A stretch of DNA of 64,000 nucleotides from Sphingobacterium yanglingense (GCF_004363245.1 NZ_SNYV01000011.1:434001-498000); one strand, 5' to 3'; positions 20,369-30,027 are shown, counted from the stretch's first letter. Translations and numbers: made by a program. Notes: generated by a model not told the origin, from the sequence alone.

Positions 20369-23284
20369 ATGTTGTCAACGCTAGAGAAACTAAGCCATCA
20401 TATAGACGGAGAGTTATATTACAATCCTACCGACCCTAAACACCAGACCATTCGATTAGCTTATGCTACGGATGCATCAGTGTATCAAGAACTGCCCCTT
20501 GCCGTTGTGATTCCTTATACGAAAAGTGATATCTTGAAGTTGGTACAGTTTGCCGATGAAAATCAAGTCACCCTAATTCCCCGCACGGCAGGTACTTCAC
20601 TAGCTGGACAGGTCGTAGGGAGTGGTATCGTGGTTGATGTGTCAAAATACTTCAACAAAATAGTGGAGTTGAATGTAGAACAGCGATGGGTGAAGGTTGA
20701 GTCTGGCGTGATTCGAGACGATCTCAATGCGTACCTTAAGCCGCATGGCTTAATGTTTGGACCAGAAACTTCAACTGCGAGCAGAGCGATGGTAGGCGGA
20801 ATGATTGGTAACAACTCATCGGGACTACATTCTATTGTGTGGGGTGATACGCGGGAGAATCTGATCAGCGCGAATGTCGTGCTCAACGATGGCAGTGAAG
20901 TGGTTTTTGAAAAACTAGAACCTACGGCTTATTTTGGCAAACTATCGGCCAAAGGGAGAGAAGGGGATATCTACCGTGCCTTGAATGATTTGTTGACAAA
21001 GACAGAAAACATCGAAGCGATAGAAGTGGGCTTTCCAAAGAAAACGATTACACGACGTAATACAGGCTATGCATTGGATTATCTCGTGGACAAAGAGGCG
21101 CCTTTCAATCTGTGTAATCTACTGGCAGGCTCTGAGGGAACCTTGGGGATTGTCACCGAAGCGGTGTTGAACCTGCGTCCTTTGCCGCCGAAGGAAATCG
21201 GATTGCTTTGTGTGCATTTTAATGATATGGTCGAATGCATGCGGGCTAATGTGATTGCGCTGAAGCACAATCCGGAAGCGTCCGAGTTGGTAGATAAATA
21301 TATTTTGGACTTTACCGTAGGTCATCCTACCTACCAGTATAACCGTTTCTTTATTGAGGGTGACCCACAAGCGCTTTTGATTGTCGAATTCCGCGCGGAT
21401 AGTAAAGAGGAGATTCAAGCAAAAGCAAAACTTCTAAAGGAGGAGTTGATTGCTGCTGGATTCGGATATGCTTATCCTTTGGTTACGGATGCGAAAGAAA
21501 CTAATCTCGTATGGGATGTACGTAAAGCGGGATTGGGATTGATCCGCAACCTTCCAGGGGATAGCCAACCGGTCAACCTGATTGAGGATTGTGCTGTTTC
21601 GCCGGAAGATCTACCTGCTTACGTCGCTGACGTGCAGCAATTATTGAAAGAACAGGGTGTTCACGCCTCATACTATGCGCATGCAGGGGCAGGGGAGCTA
21701 CATATCGAGCCTTTTATCAATCTGAAGTCTGCTGAAGGAAAGAAACAGTTCCGCGATATATTGGATAAGACAGCTGATCTGGTGTTGAAATATAATGGTT
21801 CACTCAGTGGTGAGCATGGAGATGGCCGGTTGCGCGGGGAATTTATCGCTAAGGTATTGGGTGAGGATGTCTACCAGCTGTTGCGGGAGGTCAAGGGGAT
21901 TTTTGACCCCAAAGGCATATTCAATGCAAATAAAATCGTTGATGCGCCACCAATGGATAGCTCACTGCGTTATGACAAACCTGTAGATGGACAGGCTATA
22001 AAGACGTATTTCGATTTTACGAAGGACGAAAGTATCTTGCGATTGGCCGAAAAATGTTCGGGTTCGGGCGATTGTCGGAAGACGGAGATTACTGGCGGTA
22101 CCATGTGTCCTTCTTTTATGGCTACCCGCAATGAGAAAGACACAACCCGTGCACGCGCAAATATGTTGCGTCAGTTTTTGACAAACTCGACTAAAAAGAA
22201 CCGCTTCGACCACGAAGAAATTAAGGAGGTCATGGATCTCTGTTTGAGCTGTAAAGGCTGTAAGACCGAGTGTCCGTCGAGTGTAGATGTCGCGAAGATG
22301 AAAGCGGAGTTCTTACAGCAATATTATGATGTGCATGGTGCACCTTTTCGCTCTAAGCTGATTGCCAATTTTACCAAGAGCCAACAGCTGGGGTCAATGG
22401 TGGCACCGGTTTATAACTTTTTTGCACAGAATGCTTTGTTCTCCAAGGTAATCAAGAAGGTTGTCGGGTTTGCGCCAGACCGCTCGTTGCCAAGTGTTTC
22501 GGGCACCACACTTAAACAATGGATTAAAAAACAAGATTCACCCATCAGCCAGAAACGCGTTTACCTCTTCTGCGATGAGTTTACGGACTACAACGATACA
22601 GAAATAGGCATTACGGCCTATAAGCTGTTGACGGCATTGGGATACCAGGTTCTGGTGCCACCGCATAAAGAGAGTGGACGGACTTATCTATCCAAAGGAT
22701 TTGTCAAAGAAGCAAAGGCATTGGCCAATAAGAACGTATCACTCCTGAGCCAGTTGATAAATGATGGGACGCCACTGTTGGGAATTGAACCATCAGCTAT
22801 ACTGACCTTTAGGGATGAGTATCTTTCTTTGGTCGACGCAGACCAACAAGAAGCAGCATCGCGTATTGCAAGAAATGCGCTGACGATGGAGGAGTTCCTG
22901 CTCCGTGAAGTGGAGAAGGGAAATATCCACCCAGAACAATTTAGTTCGGAGAAGCAAGCAATAAAATTGCACGGACATTGCTATCAAAAAGCTTTCCATC
23001 TGGTAGGTATCAGCGAGAAGCTCTTGTCCCTGCCGATCAACTATACCGTTGAGGTTATTCCGTCGGGATGCTGTGGTATGGCAGGTTCCTTTGGGTATGA
23101 AAAGGAACACTATGAGATTTCAATGAAGGTAGCCGAATTGGTACTGCTCCCTGCGGTAAGAAGTACAGGGGCAGAGACGTTGATTGCGGCTGCGGGTACG
23201 TCTTGCCGTCACCAGATTAAGGATGGAGTAGGACGAAAATCATATCATCCTGTGGAAATTTTGTATAAAGCGTTAATTAAGTAA
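20369..23284 (+). CDS. FAD-linked oxidase fused to iron-sulfur and cysteine-rich domains (D-lactate/glycolate oxidase type)
   Basis: A 971-residue fusion enzyme. The ATG at 20369 (MLSTLEKL) is preferred to a TTG 96 bases upstream. Domains in order are an FAD_binding_4 (PCMH) domain with LIPRTAGTSLAGQ and MVGGMIGNNSSG (residues 1-230), an FAD-oxidase C-terminal domain ending in HAGAGELHIEP and SGEHGDG (to about 530), two 4Fe-4S clusters (CSGSGDC...CPSF near 585 and CLSCKGCKTECP near 650), and a cysteine-rich CCG domain (GCCGMAGSFGYE near 900). It oxidises a 2-hydroxy acid such as D-lactate or glycolate and passes electrons to a quinone or flavoprotein; the substrate is not decided by sequence. 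Confidence 0.9.
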   Translation: MLSTLEKLSHHIDGELYYNPTDPKHQTIRLAYATDASVYQELPLAVVIPYTKSDILKLVQFADENQVTLIPRTAGTSLAGQVVGSGIVVDVSKYFNKIVELNVEQRWVKVESGVIRDDLNAYLKPHGLMFGPETSTASRAMVGGMIGNNSSGLHSIVWGDTRENLISANVVLNDGSEVVFEKLEPTAYFGKLSAKGREGDIYRALNDLLTKTENIEAIEVGFPKKTITRRNTGYALDYLVDKEAPFNLCNLLAGSEGTLGIVTEAVLNLRPLPPKEIGLLCVHFNDMVECMRANVIALKHNPEASELVDKYILDFTVGHPTYQYNRFFIEGDPQALLIVEFRADSKEEIQAKAKLLKEELIAAGFGYAYPLVTDAKETNLVWDVRKAGLGLIRNLPGDSQPVNLIEDCAVSPEDLPAYVADVQQLLKEQGVHASYYAHAGAGELHIEPFINLKSAEGKKQFRDILDKTADLVLKYNGSLSGEHGDGRLRGEFIAKVLGEDVYQLLREVKGIFDPKGIFNANKIVDAPPMDSSLRYDKPVDGQAIKTYFDFTKDESILRLAEKCSGSGDCRKTEITGGTMCPSFMATRNEKDTTRARANMLRQFLTNSTKKNRFDHEEIKEVMDLCLSCKGCKTECPSSVDVAKMKAEFLQQYYDVHGAPFRSKLIANFTKSQQLGSMVAPVYNFFAQNALFSKVIKKVVGFAPDRSLPSVSGTTLKQWIKKQDSPISQKRVYLFCDEFTDYNDTEIGITAYKLLTALGYQVLVPPHKESGRTYLSKGFVKEAKALANKNVSLLSQLINDGTPLLGIEPSAILTFRDEYLSLVDADQQEAASRIARNALTMEEFLLREVEKGNIHPEQFSSEKQAIKLHGHCYQKAFHLVGISEKLLSLPINYTVEVIPSGCCGMAGSFGYEKEHYEISMKVAELVLLPAVRSTGAETLIAAAGTSCRHQIKDGVGRKSYHPVEILYKALIK

Positions 23285-23386
23285 AAACAATGTCGTACCT
23301 TAATTGTTTCACAATAAAATAGAAATCTTGGAAATTGCTAAGTGTTCGAAACAAGATAATGACATGTTAACTCAAATTATATACAT

Positions 23387-24031
23387 ATGAAATCAATCAA
23401 TTCGTTATTAGGATTAGGAGTTGCCGCTGCTGTAACAATGGCTTCTTGTAATAATACCGGTCAGGGAGGTAAAACCAACACTGCTGATTCTACAAAGAAT
23501 ACACCGACTATCGAGCAGTTGACCAATAATACGGAAGCTGCAAAACAGCAATTGTTTTTACGTTTTACGGAAGAGATTAGTACAGACTCTTCGATGGTTT
23601 ACGTCGCTAAATCACTGTTCGATAAAGATACTGTTGGATTGAAAATAGAGGTACTAAAGGATATCAAACCGGGACTTACAAACGATGGAAAGGTGGATGA
23701 AAAGGCAGGCTTTGTCAAAGGGTCGATCAAGTTTTCTTCTATAGGTGCATCATCGGACGCTTTTGTAAAAGCATTAGGAACTATGTTCAAACAGCCTACG
23801 TCCAATAAAATGGTAGACCAAGTAATATTGCCGACAGTATTCTCGTCCAATAAGACAACTGTTGATTTAACTAAACCTTCTACGTATAGCTTTAAACTGT
23901 TTTTTGAAAATGGGGCGGGCGAACCTGCTGAGGTATTCGGTGTAGTGGACACCTACCGTAAAGCGTTTGAGTTTTCGGAAAAGGATTCTACTTTCCGCAA
24001 GCAATTTGTAGCGGCTTTCGAGGGTAAATAG
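23387..24031 (+). CDS. Predicted lipoprotein of unknown function
   Basis: A 214-residue protein with a lipoprotein signal: basic start (MKSINS), hydrophobic core (LLGLGVAAAVTM) and lipobox ending ASC at residue 20. After a Thr/Asn/Lys-rich linker (20-45) comes a single domain with no family I recognise. It contains few cysteines, and the acidic and basic residues are balanced. It is a monocistronic-looking gene, separated by about 100 bases from the oxidase gene and closed by a strong terminator. Confidence 0.7.
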   Translation: MKSINSLLGLGVAAAVTMASCNNTGQGGKTNTADSTKNTPTIEQLTNNTEAAKQQLFLRFTEEISTDSSMVYVAKSLFDKDTVGLKIEVLKDIKPGLTNDGKVDEKAGFVKGSIKFSSIGASSDAFVKALGTMFKQPTSNKMVDQVILPTVFSSNKTTVDLTKPSTYSFKLFFENGAGEPAEVFGVVDTYRKAFEFSEKDSTFRKQFVAAFEGK

Positions 24032-24050
24032 CGTTAGATTTAAAAGAAAC

Positions 24051-24087
24051 AAAAACCGCTTCAATTAAAATCATTGAAGCGGTTTTT
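24051..24087. terminator. Strong bidirectional terminator
   Basis: AAAAACCGCTTCAAT and ATTGAAGCGGTTTTT form a perfect 15-bp stem around a 7-base loop. The A run and T run on the two flanks allow it to end the lipoprotein transcript on the plus strand and the TPR-regulator transcript on the minus strand. Confidence 0.93.
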
Positions 24088-24098
24088 ATTTCTACCAC

Positions 24099-25826
24099 CT
24101 AGTTATCTAAGAACAGGTCAATCTTTTTACGTAGCCGTTGTTTCGCTTTCTTTACCCCATCAAGGGATATCCCTAAGAGATGGGCAATGCTCTGATTATT
24201 CAGATTAAGCTTACTTAAGGTCAACAGTCTCAAGTTATTTTCCGATATATTTGGATATCGTAGCATGAGCTCTTCGAAGAAGCCGGGATGTGTCGTCTCA
24301 AAAAGGGATTTGAACCTGTACCAACGTTCATCAGTCATCATATGAGATTCTAGCATCTGCGTCAAATTTTCTTGAATCTCACTGGCACTCTCATTTTGAG
24401 CATTGACCTGAGCTTGGGATAGTTTCCGCTCTAGATCCTGTATTATCTTCTCGTTCTCTTTAATCCGTATCAAGAAGTCTTTCATCTCTGTTTTGGACTT
24501 TACAAGTTCTTTGTCCAAAAGCTCTTTCTCCAACAATAGAGCCAGTTGTTCTTTCTCCAGTTTAATGGATTTTATCTTTATACGCTGCCGCGAACGATGT
24601 ATGAGCAGTGTGATGGATAGGAGCGTCAGAATCAGGAGCAGACTAATACTCAAGTCGCGAAAGCGGTCTTGCTTTCTTTTATTTTCCGTTTCCGTTATTG
24701 CGAGGTTAAACCGTTCGGTCTCCCAGTTCCATGTCGCTTGTTGAAGGCGTTCGGTATCTTTCTGTTGCTGTGTAGAGTCGTTGTATGTTATAAATTGATT
24801 CAGATAGTAGATCGCGTCTTTTTGATTGCCCTCTGCCTGAGCGATTTTAGCCTTCAATTCATAAGCAGCGGTTTTATACATTAAAAAGAAAGGCTTGGGT
24901 TCAAAATAGAATTCCGCTTGGGCCAAGTATACCTTCGCTTGACTCCACCTCTTTTGAGCGACGGCAATCTCCGCCAATCCCAATAATGTACGCATCGCAT
25001 CTTTAAACTCTCCGTATTTTAAAGATGTCTTTACATTCATTTCGGATAGGACAAGGGCTCGACTGGTATCTCCTTTTGCCAATAAAATATTTCCGATATT
25101 ACCTTGTAGTATACCTACCCACACCGTATCCTTAGTTCTTTCTGCAACTTTCAATCCCTCTTTATAATAGTGTTCGGCATTATTATAGATACTATCCCTA
25201 TAATAGTAAACTCCTATAGCATTCAGGATATCGATGGTTTGTCTCGTGTCTTTGGGAGCATAGTCCGCTGCCTTCTTATAATATTCGAGCGCTTTTGCGG
25301 AATTCCCGATATAGCCGTAAAAATTAGCCGAATACTGTAAATGTACCGCGCCGAGGGGCACTTTATCCAAGTTTAAATCATTTATTAGATTCGAAGCCGA
25401 CAGAAAATAGGGTAGCGCAGTCGATATTTCCCGATAGGTAAAATAATAATAGCCTCGCCGTATCAGTGGTAATAAACGATACTCTTCCACACCACTTTGG
25501 TCCGCAACCTCCATGGCCAGATCGAAATAAGCGTTTGTGACCGGATTGACTTGGTCAAATAGTATAGAGGTGGCATCCGCCAATAGTAGATAATAGGTGA
25601 GTTTAAGACCTACATTTTTGTGATTAAGTAGGGGGCGTAGGTATTGTTTTAAGTAGTTTGAATCGACGATACCATCCTTTCTAGTATCTAATTTTAGGCA
25701 ATATTCTATCTGTTTCTTTTCATCCTTAAGTGTGCTCAGCTGTATAGACAAATCAGCTGTTTCTGCTCTTAATTCTGAAAATAAGCTAATTATAACAATT
25801 GATATAAAGTATTTTATTATGCGCAT
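24099..25826 (-). CDS. TPR-containing membrane protein with C-terminal helix-turn-helix
   Basis: About 575 residues from the ATG at 25826 (MRIIKYF), chosen because it begins a signal peptide (IIKYFISIVIISLFSELRA). Residues 20-360 are tetratricopeptide-like helical repeats, e.g. AKALEYYKKAADYAPKD and YYKEGLKVAERTKD. One transmembrane helix follows near 390 (DLSISLLLILTLLSITLLI), then a coiled coil rich in Glu and Lys, and finally a LuxR-like HTH (NISENNLRLLTLSKLNLNNQ, then SIAHLLGISLDGVKKAK). This layout, a sensor in the periplasm with a cytoplasmic DNA-binding end, is common in Bacteroidota. The signal and target genes are unknown. Confidence 0.85.
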   Translation of the reverse strand: MRIIKYFISIVIISLFSELRAETADLSIQLSTLKDEKKQIEYCLKLDTRKDGIVDSNYLKQYLRPLLNHKNVGLKLTYYLLLADATSILFDQVNPVTNAYFDLAMEVADQSGVEEYRLLPLIRRGYYYFTYREISTALPYFLSASNLINDLNLDKVPLGAVHLQYSANFYGYIGNSAKALEYYKKAADYAPKDTRQTIDILNAIGVYYYRDSIYNNAEHYYKEGLKVAERTKDTVWVGILQGNIGNILLAKGDTSRALVLSEMNVKTSLKYGEFKDAMRTLLGLAEIAVAQKRWSQAKVYLAQAEFYFEPKPFFLMYKTAAYELKAKIAQAEGNQKDAIYYLNQFITYNDSTQQQKDTERLQQATWNWETERFNLAITETENKRKQDRFRDLSISLLLILTLLSITLLIHRSRQRIKIKSIKLEKEQLALLLEKELLDKELVKSKTEMKDFLIRIKENEKIIQDLERKLSQAQVNAQNESASEIQENLTQMLESHMMTDERWYRFKSLFETTHPGFFEELMLRYPNISENNLRLLTLSKLNLNNQSIAHLLGISLDGVKKAKQRLRKKIDLFLDN

Positions 25827-25862
25827 AGATAGACTGCAATTTAACTTTTTTTTAGTCAAAAC

Positions 25863-27347
25863 TCAAAAAGACTCTAGTACACGTTTTAGAATAGAGAAAC
25901 TCTCTTCCATTTCCTGAGTATCCATATGACCGAAACCTATACGCATAGCAGAGATTTGCCGATTTTGATAGAGGATATGTCGAGGTACCAATAATCCATG
26001 TTTCAAGCAACGTTCTTTTATACTCATCAGTGATTTCGTCTGGTAGAACTCGACCCAGGTCGCTAGTCCGCCATTGGGTATATCAAATGATATATGCTCT
26101 TTTAGCATTCCATTCAATAGCTCAGACATATTGTCCCGCCGATCCCTGTAGACCTTGAGGGATTTCTTTAGGTGTCGATGTATTTCACCCTCTTCAATCA
26201 TTTCACCCAATGTTTGCTCCATGATGATATCGCCCTGCCTATCGATTATACCCAGATATTTGTTCATCTCCTGTATAAGATTGTGTGGAGCGACTACAAA
26301 ACCAGTACGAAAGGCGGGCGCTAGGGACTTGCCAAATGTCCCGGTGTAGATAACCATACCATTGGTATCTGCGCTGGCTAGGGGCAATACTGCTGCCTTG
26401 TCGTAGTGAAAATCATAATCGTAATCGTCCTCAACAATCACAAAGCCATATTCATTGGCAAGTTGCAATAGTTCCAACCGACGCTGTGCACTGAGCGTGA
26501 CGGTAGTCGGGTAATGGTGGTGTGGAGTGATATACAACATACGTATAGGACCAGCCTTTAATTTGTCTTTTAATGCGGCTATCGAGATACCGTCTTCGTC
26601 CAAGGGGATGGTTTCTAGTGTCGCACCCGCTTGCAGGAGAGTCATGTTTACGGCAAAATTGCTTAGTTCCGCTACAATCACTTTGTCCAGGGGCTTAAGT
26701 ACTACTTTAGCAATTAAGTAGATGCTCATCTCGGAACTTCTTGTTATGAGTAGGTTAAATTTCGAAATATGAAGGCCTCTCGAGAGGTTCAGGTAATTGC
26801 TTAACTGCTCTTTGAAGTATAAGCTACCGTTCTCGTGGTATTGGGACATTCTTTTCAAACTGCCCTTACGATTCATCGAGGAACTGTATTGTAGTGAAAG
26901 GTTTTTCACCTGTGTGAGCCGTATGTCGGTGTTTCCATCGGAGAAGGAGTAGGGGACGATATTCTCTTCAAAAGGGTTGTCTAATATATTGGAGGCCTGA
27001 ATATCGTAGCCAGTCTTTGTCGGATACTGACTACTGGACAGGGGAGGTTTGGCAGAAGGAATAGCTTGTTTTGTTTTGCTTTGCAGCAGTACAAAGGTCC
27101 CCTTATTGGGGATAATATCAATCCAACCCTGAGCCTGTAGTTCGTCGTAGGCAGCGATGACCGTCTTTCGATGCAGGTTAAGCTGATCGCCGACGATACG
27201 TGTACCAGGGAGCTTGGCTCCTGTAGCGAGAAAACCCCGTTGGATTCCGTTTATGATTTGCTGTGCCAACTGCACAAAGAGTGGCGTTGATGTGTTTCTA
27301 TCCAGGGTAACAAAGCTAGACAAGGATAGCAGAACCGGACTACTCAT
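25863..27347 (-). CDS. MocR-type GntR regulator with aminotransferase domain
   Basis: A 494-residue regulator of the GntR/MocR class. The N-terminal winged helix (TPLFVQLAQQIINGI, then LPGTRIVGDQLNLHRKTVIAAYDEL, residues 18-75) is joined by a linker to a fold-type I aminotransferase domain (about 130-494). The expected PLP Lys lies in IYTGTFGKSLAPAFR near 315. Such proteins bind PLP or its adduct with an amino compound and usually control a divergent gene. Here the divergent gene is a TonB-dependent receptor 158 bases away. The intergenic region holds back-to-back promoter-like elements and a 10-bp inverted repeat. Confidence 0.92.
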   Translation of the reverse strand: MSSPVLLSLSSFVTLDRNTSTPLFVQLAQQIINGIQRGFLATGAKLPGTRIVGDQLNLHRKTVIAAYDELQAQGWIDIIPNKGTFVLLQSKTKQAIPSAKPPLSSSQYPTKTGYDIQASNILDNPFEENIVPYSFSDGNTDIRLTQVKNLSLQYSSSMNRKGSLKRMSQYHENGSLYFKEQLSNYLNLSRGLHISKFNLLITRSSEMSIYLIAKVVLKPLDKVIVAELSNFAVNMTLLQAGATLETIPLDEDGISIAALKDKLKAGPIRMLYITPHHHYPTTVTLSAQRRLELLQLANEYGFVIVEDDYDYDFHYDKAAVLPLASADTNGMVIYTGTFGKSLAPAFRTGFVVAPHNLIQEMNKYLGIIDRQGDIIMEQTLGEMIEEGEIHRHLKKSLKVYRDRRDNMSELLNGMLKEHISFDIPNGGLATWVEFYQTKSLMSIKERCLKHGLLVPRHILYQNRQISAMRIGFGHMDTQEMEESFSILKRVLESF

Positions 27348-27378
27348 ATTGTTGAAAGTGGACTATTTAAATGTTCCG

Positions 27379-27407
27379 GAAAGATATGACTTTTGCCATC
27401 AACAAAA
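27379..27407 (-). promoter_or_regulatory. Promoter-like element of the MocR gene
   Basis: On the minus strand TTTTG (27407-27403), then 16 bases, then TATCTTTC (27386-27379), close to the Bacteroidota TTTG / TAnnTTTG consensus. It lies 32 bases upstream of the MocR start and overlaps the receptor promoter on the other strand. Confidence 0.45.
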
Positions 27408-27420
27408 CAAATACATTTCG
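27391..27420 (+). promoter_or_regulatory. Promoter-like element of the TonB receptor gene
   Basis: TTTTG (27391-27395), 16 bases, then TACATTTCG (27412-27420), the same layout as the opposing MocR promoter. The expected transcript start is about 6 bases on, just before the inverted repeat at 27433. Confidence 0.45.
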
Positions 27421-27432
27421 ATGCTTTAATGA

Positions 27433-27472
27433 AATACTCATGTTTAGCGAAGCACAAACACCCATGAGTATT
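27433..27472. promoter_or_regulatory. Inverted repeat operator candidate in the MocR/TonB receptor intergenic region
   Basis: AATACTCATG (27433-27442) and CATGAGTATT (27463-27472) are perfect inverted repeats, 30 bases centre to centre, about three helical turns. The repeat lies between the promoter-like element and the receptor start codon, where a bound repressor would block transcription. No T run follows, so it is not a terminator. Confidence 0.55.
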
Positions 27473-27505
27473 CCATGTGACAGATGAAAATCAAGTTATA
27501 CACAC

Positions 27506-29374
27506 ATGAACAGACTATTTTTAATCCTGCCCATTGTGGCGCTTTCAGTATCTAGCAAGGCACAGATACGAACTTCGGATACTACTTCACTAGGCGAGGT
27601 CGTTATTTCTGAAAACCGACTGCAAATTCCTTTTAATAAGAGGAACCGTAACATACAGATTATCCAGAAAGAGGATATCGCAAAGATGCCCGTTCGATCT
27701 ATTAATGAGGTTCTGAGTTACATCCCGGGAGTCGATATAAGACAGCGAGGTCCTTTTGGAACACAGGCTGATGTCAATATCGATGGGGGCTCTTTCGAAC
27801 AGACCCTGATATTAATTAACGGTGTCAAAGTCTCCGATGTGCAGACCGGTCATCATTCCATGAATATTCCGATCAGTCTCGATGCTGTAGAACGTATCGA
27901 GGTACTAAAAGGTCCCGCAGCACGGGTATACGGTATTAATGCACTGACAGGTGCCATCAATATTATCACCAGACCACAGGTTGGTACAGATGTGTCTGTA
28001 CGTGTTCAGGGCGGTTCCTCTTTCTCTGAAAAGGACGAGGGCGATGGAAAAGGCATATATGGCGGAGGTGATATACAAGCCGTAGCGAATATCGGTAATG
28101 CGCATACACAAAACCTAATTTCTGTTGGCGGAGCAAAGTCCAACGGACAGCGCTACAACAGTGGTACCGAGAATCTGAAAGCTTTCTATCAGGGTAAGTA
28201 TGCATTGGGAGCGAGGGATGAGGTAGACCTGATGGCGGGGTATATCCACAATGCTTTTGGCGCCAATGGCTATTATGCGGCACCTGGAGATAAGCAATCG
28301 TATGAAATTGTCAAAACAGCGTTAGTTTCTGTAGGTAGCACGCACCACCTGAGCAACAATTTTTCCTTAAAGCCAAGATTGAGTTACAGAGGCAACAGAG
28401 ACGATTATCGTTATTTTAGAAACGATTTATCAACGGCGAGGTCGGAGCATGAAACGAAGGTATACAGTGCAGAACTAAACAGCATAGTACACACAAGTAT
28501 CGGTGATTTTGGTTTCGGATTGGAAAGTCGTTATGAAGATGTTGAGAGCACCAATCTTGGGGACCATAACCGCTATAATCATGGCGTATATGCGGAGTAT
28601 AAAACAGAAGCTATTGACCGTGTACTATTGAATATCGGAAGTTACCTGAACTATAATACCCAGTATGGCTGGCAGGTGTTTCCAGGAATAGACGTAGGGT
28701 ATAGCATTACCAATAACTGGAAGGCATCATTCAGTGTCGGTTCTAGTCAGCGGATTCCGACCTATACGGACCTCTATCTTGTACAAAAGGGGAATATCGG
28801 CAACGCAGCTTTGAAATCCGAGAACGCATGGCAGTATGAGTTAGCACTTCGCTATGAAAAGTCGGATATCTACCTACAGGGAGGAGCGTTCTATCGGAAT
28901 ATCTCCAATTTTATAGACCGTATTCGTAGCAATGCGAGCGAGCCTTACCAACCGTTTAACTTTGGAAACAATAAGATGTTTGGGGTGAATATTGGTTTTG
29001 GGCAGGTTATCCCTATAGCGGACGGACAGCGATTAAAATACGATGTGAGCTATAGCTATCTGAAACCTAAAGAAATGACCTATTCAGATAATGTGACATC
29101 CATGTTTATTGTCGAGAGCTTAAAGCATCAGACCTTGCTACGCGCTTTATATCAGATCAATAAGTTGGATTTCAGCTTAGGAAGTAGGTGGATAAAAAGG
29201 GAACTCCATAAACCCTATTTTATTACAGATTTGCGTGTAGGCTATGGCCTGAACCGGTGGAATTTCTATGTGGAAGGAACTAATCTGCTGGATGCGAGTT
29301 ATAAGGAGACCGCCGCGGTTCCTATGCCTGGCAGATGGTATACGATGGGAGTGCGCTACCATTGGAAACGCTAG
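27506..29374 (+). CDS. TonB-dependent outer-membrane receptor, BtuB-like size
   Basis: A 622-residue receptor with a signal peptide (NRLFLILPIVALSVSSKAQ). A plug domain (residues 25-160) includes LGEVVISENR, SINEVLSYIPGVDIRQRG, IDGGSFEQTLILINGVKV and VLKGPAARVYGINALTGAINIIT. The rest is a 22-stranded-type barrel ending in GVRYHWKR. There is no N-terminal carboxypeptidase-like or STN domain, so it is not SusC-like. It resembles compact vitamin or iron-complex receptors such as BtuB. The divergent MocR regulator suggests a ligand linked to PLP or amino-compound metabolism, but that is inference. Confidence 0.9.
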   Translation: MNRLFLILPIVALSVSSKAQIRTSDTTSLGEVVISENRLQIPFNKRNRNIQIIQKEDIAKMPVRSINEVLSYIPGVDIRQRGPFGTQADVNIDGGSFEQTLILINGVKVSDVQTGHHSMNIPISLDAVERIEVLKGPAARVYGINALTGAINIITRPQVGTDVSVRVQGGSSFSEKDEGDGKGIYGGGDIQAVANIGNAHTQNLISVGGAKSNGQRYNSGTENLKAFYQGKYALGARDEVDLMAGYIHNAFGANGYYAAPGDKQSYEIVKTALVSVGSTHHLSNNFSLKPRLSYRGNRDDYRYFRNDLSTARSEHETKVYSAELNSIVHTSIGDFGFGLESRYEDVESTNLGDHNRYNHGVYAEYKTEAIDRVLLNIGSYLNYNTQYGWQVFPGIDVGYSITNNWKASFSVGSSQRIPTYTDLYLVQKGNIGNAALKSENAWQYELALRYEKSDIYLQGGAFYRNISNFIDRIRSNASEPYQPFNFGNNKMFGVNIGFGQVIPIADGQRLKYDVSYSYLKPKEMTYSDNVTSMFIVESLKHQTLLRALYQINKLDFSLGSRWIKRELHKPYFITDLRVGYGLNRWNFYVEGTNLLDASYKETAAVPMPGRWYTMGVRYHWKR

Positions 29375-29387
29375 CTTTTTTAGATGT

Positions 29388-29432
29388 TGTTCTTCTTTCT
29401 ACATTCTTTTTAGGAATGCAGAAAGAAGAACA
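29388..29432. terminator. Terminator after the TonB receptor gene
   Basis: TGTTCTTCTTTCT and AGAAAGAAGAACA pair over 13 bp, an A-C mismatch follows, and CATTC/GAATG adds 5 bp. It lies between convergent genes and ends with CGTTTTGT on the plus strand. Confidence 0.75.
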
Positions 29433-29439
29433 CGTTTTG

Positions 29440-30000
29440 TCAGACACGAAGCATCCCTCTAAATGCTCGGGCGGCGTAGTATGACTCTGCGCCATTGTGG
29501 TATATGAATGTACGTTTGTAGCGTTTGTCTCCAAAGATAGCTCCCCCTAGACTCCGCACCTCATCTGGAGTCCGTAGCCAGCTGGAGGTTTTGAGATCAA
29601 AGTCACCTAATAGTTGTAGCTGCTCATATTCGCTTTCAGTCAATAATTCTACACCCATTTCTGCTGCCATAGCGACAGCACTATGTTTAGGCTTGTGTTC
29701 TTTTCGGGAGTCTAAAGCTTGCTGGTCGTAGCAAATAGACCGACGGCCCTTTGGACTTTCCGCTGCACAGTCGCAGAAGAGGTATTCTGATTTCTTCTCA
29801 TCGTAGCCGATTACATCAGGTTGTCCATCCGTTTCTTCCATTTGGTGCAATGAGGCCATTTTATCGGGAGCAGAGTTAACTTTTTTCCAGACCTCTTCCC
29901 AGTTCAATGTTGGATGACGATTCTTGTTTTTTTCAAAACGCTCTTTTAGAGTCGCCTCTAGTGCCGTGATTTGTTCGTTTGATAGCGGGGTGTTTTTCAT
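29440..30000 (-). CDS. DUF4256 domain-containing protein
   Basis: A 186-residue cytoplasmic protein that matches the DUF4256 family over its whole length. Characteristic segments are KNRHPTLNWEEVWKKV near residue 21, EETDGQPDVIGYD near 55, EYLFCDCAAESPKGRRS near 73, AAEMGVELLTESEYEQLQ near 112 and FIYHNGAESYYAARAFRG at the C-terminus. No enzymatic role is established for the family. It starts 27 bases after the stop of a Crp/Fnr-like regulator gene on the same strand, so the regulator and this protein probably share a transcript. Confidence 0.85.
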   Translation of the reverse strand: MKNTPLSNEQITALEATLKERFEKNKNRHPTLNWEEVWKKVNSAPDKMASLHQMEETDGQPDVIGYDEKKSEYLFCDCAAESPKGRRSICYDQQALDSRKEHKPKHSAVAMAAEMGVELLTESEYEQLQLLGDFDLKTSSWLRTPDEVRSLGGAIFGDKRYKRTFIYHNGAESYYAARAFRGMLRV

Positions 30001-30027
30001 CTTGGTGATTTATAGTTGGATGCTGTG

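Noticed and set aside
23285..23386. Possible riboswitch or repeat between the oxidoreductase and the lipoprotein gene
   Set aside because: No conserved aptamer blocks or significant inverted repeats were found.
27348..27505. Cobalamin riboswitch upstream of the BtuB-like receptor
   Set aside because: The B12-box blocks are absent and the intergenic space is too short; the region is explained by promoters and an inverted repeat.
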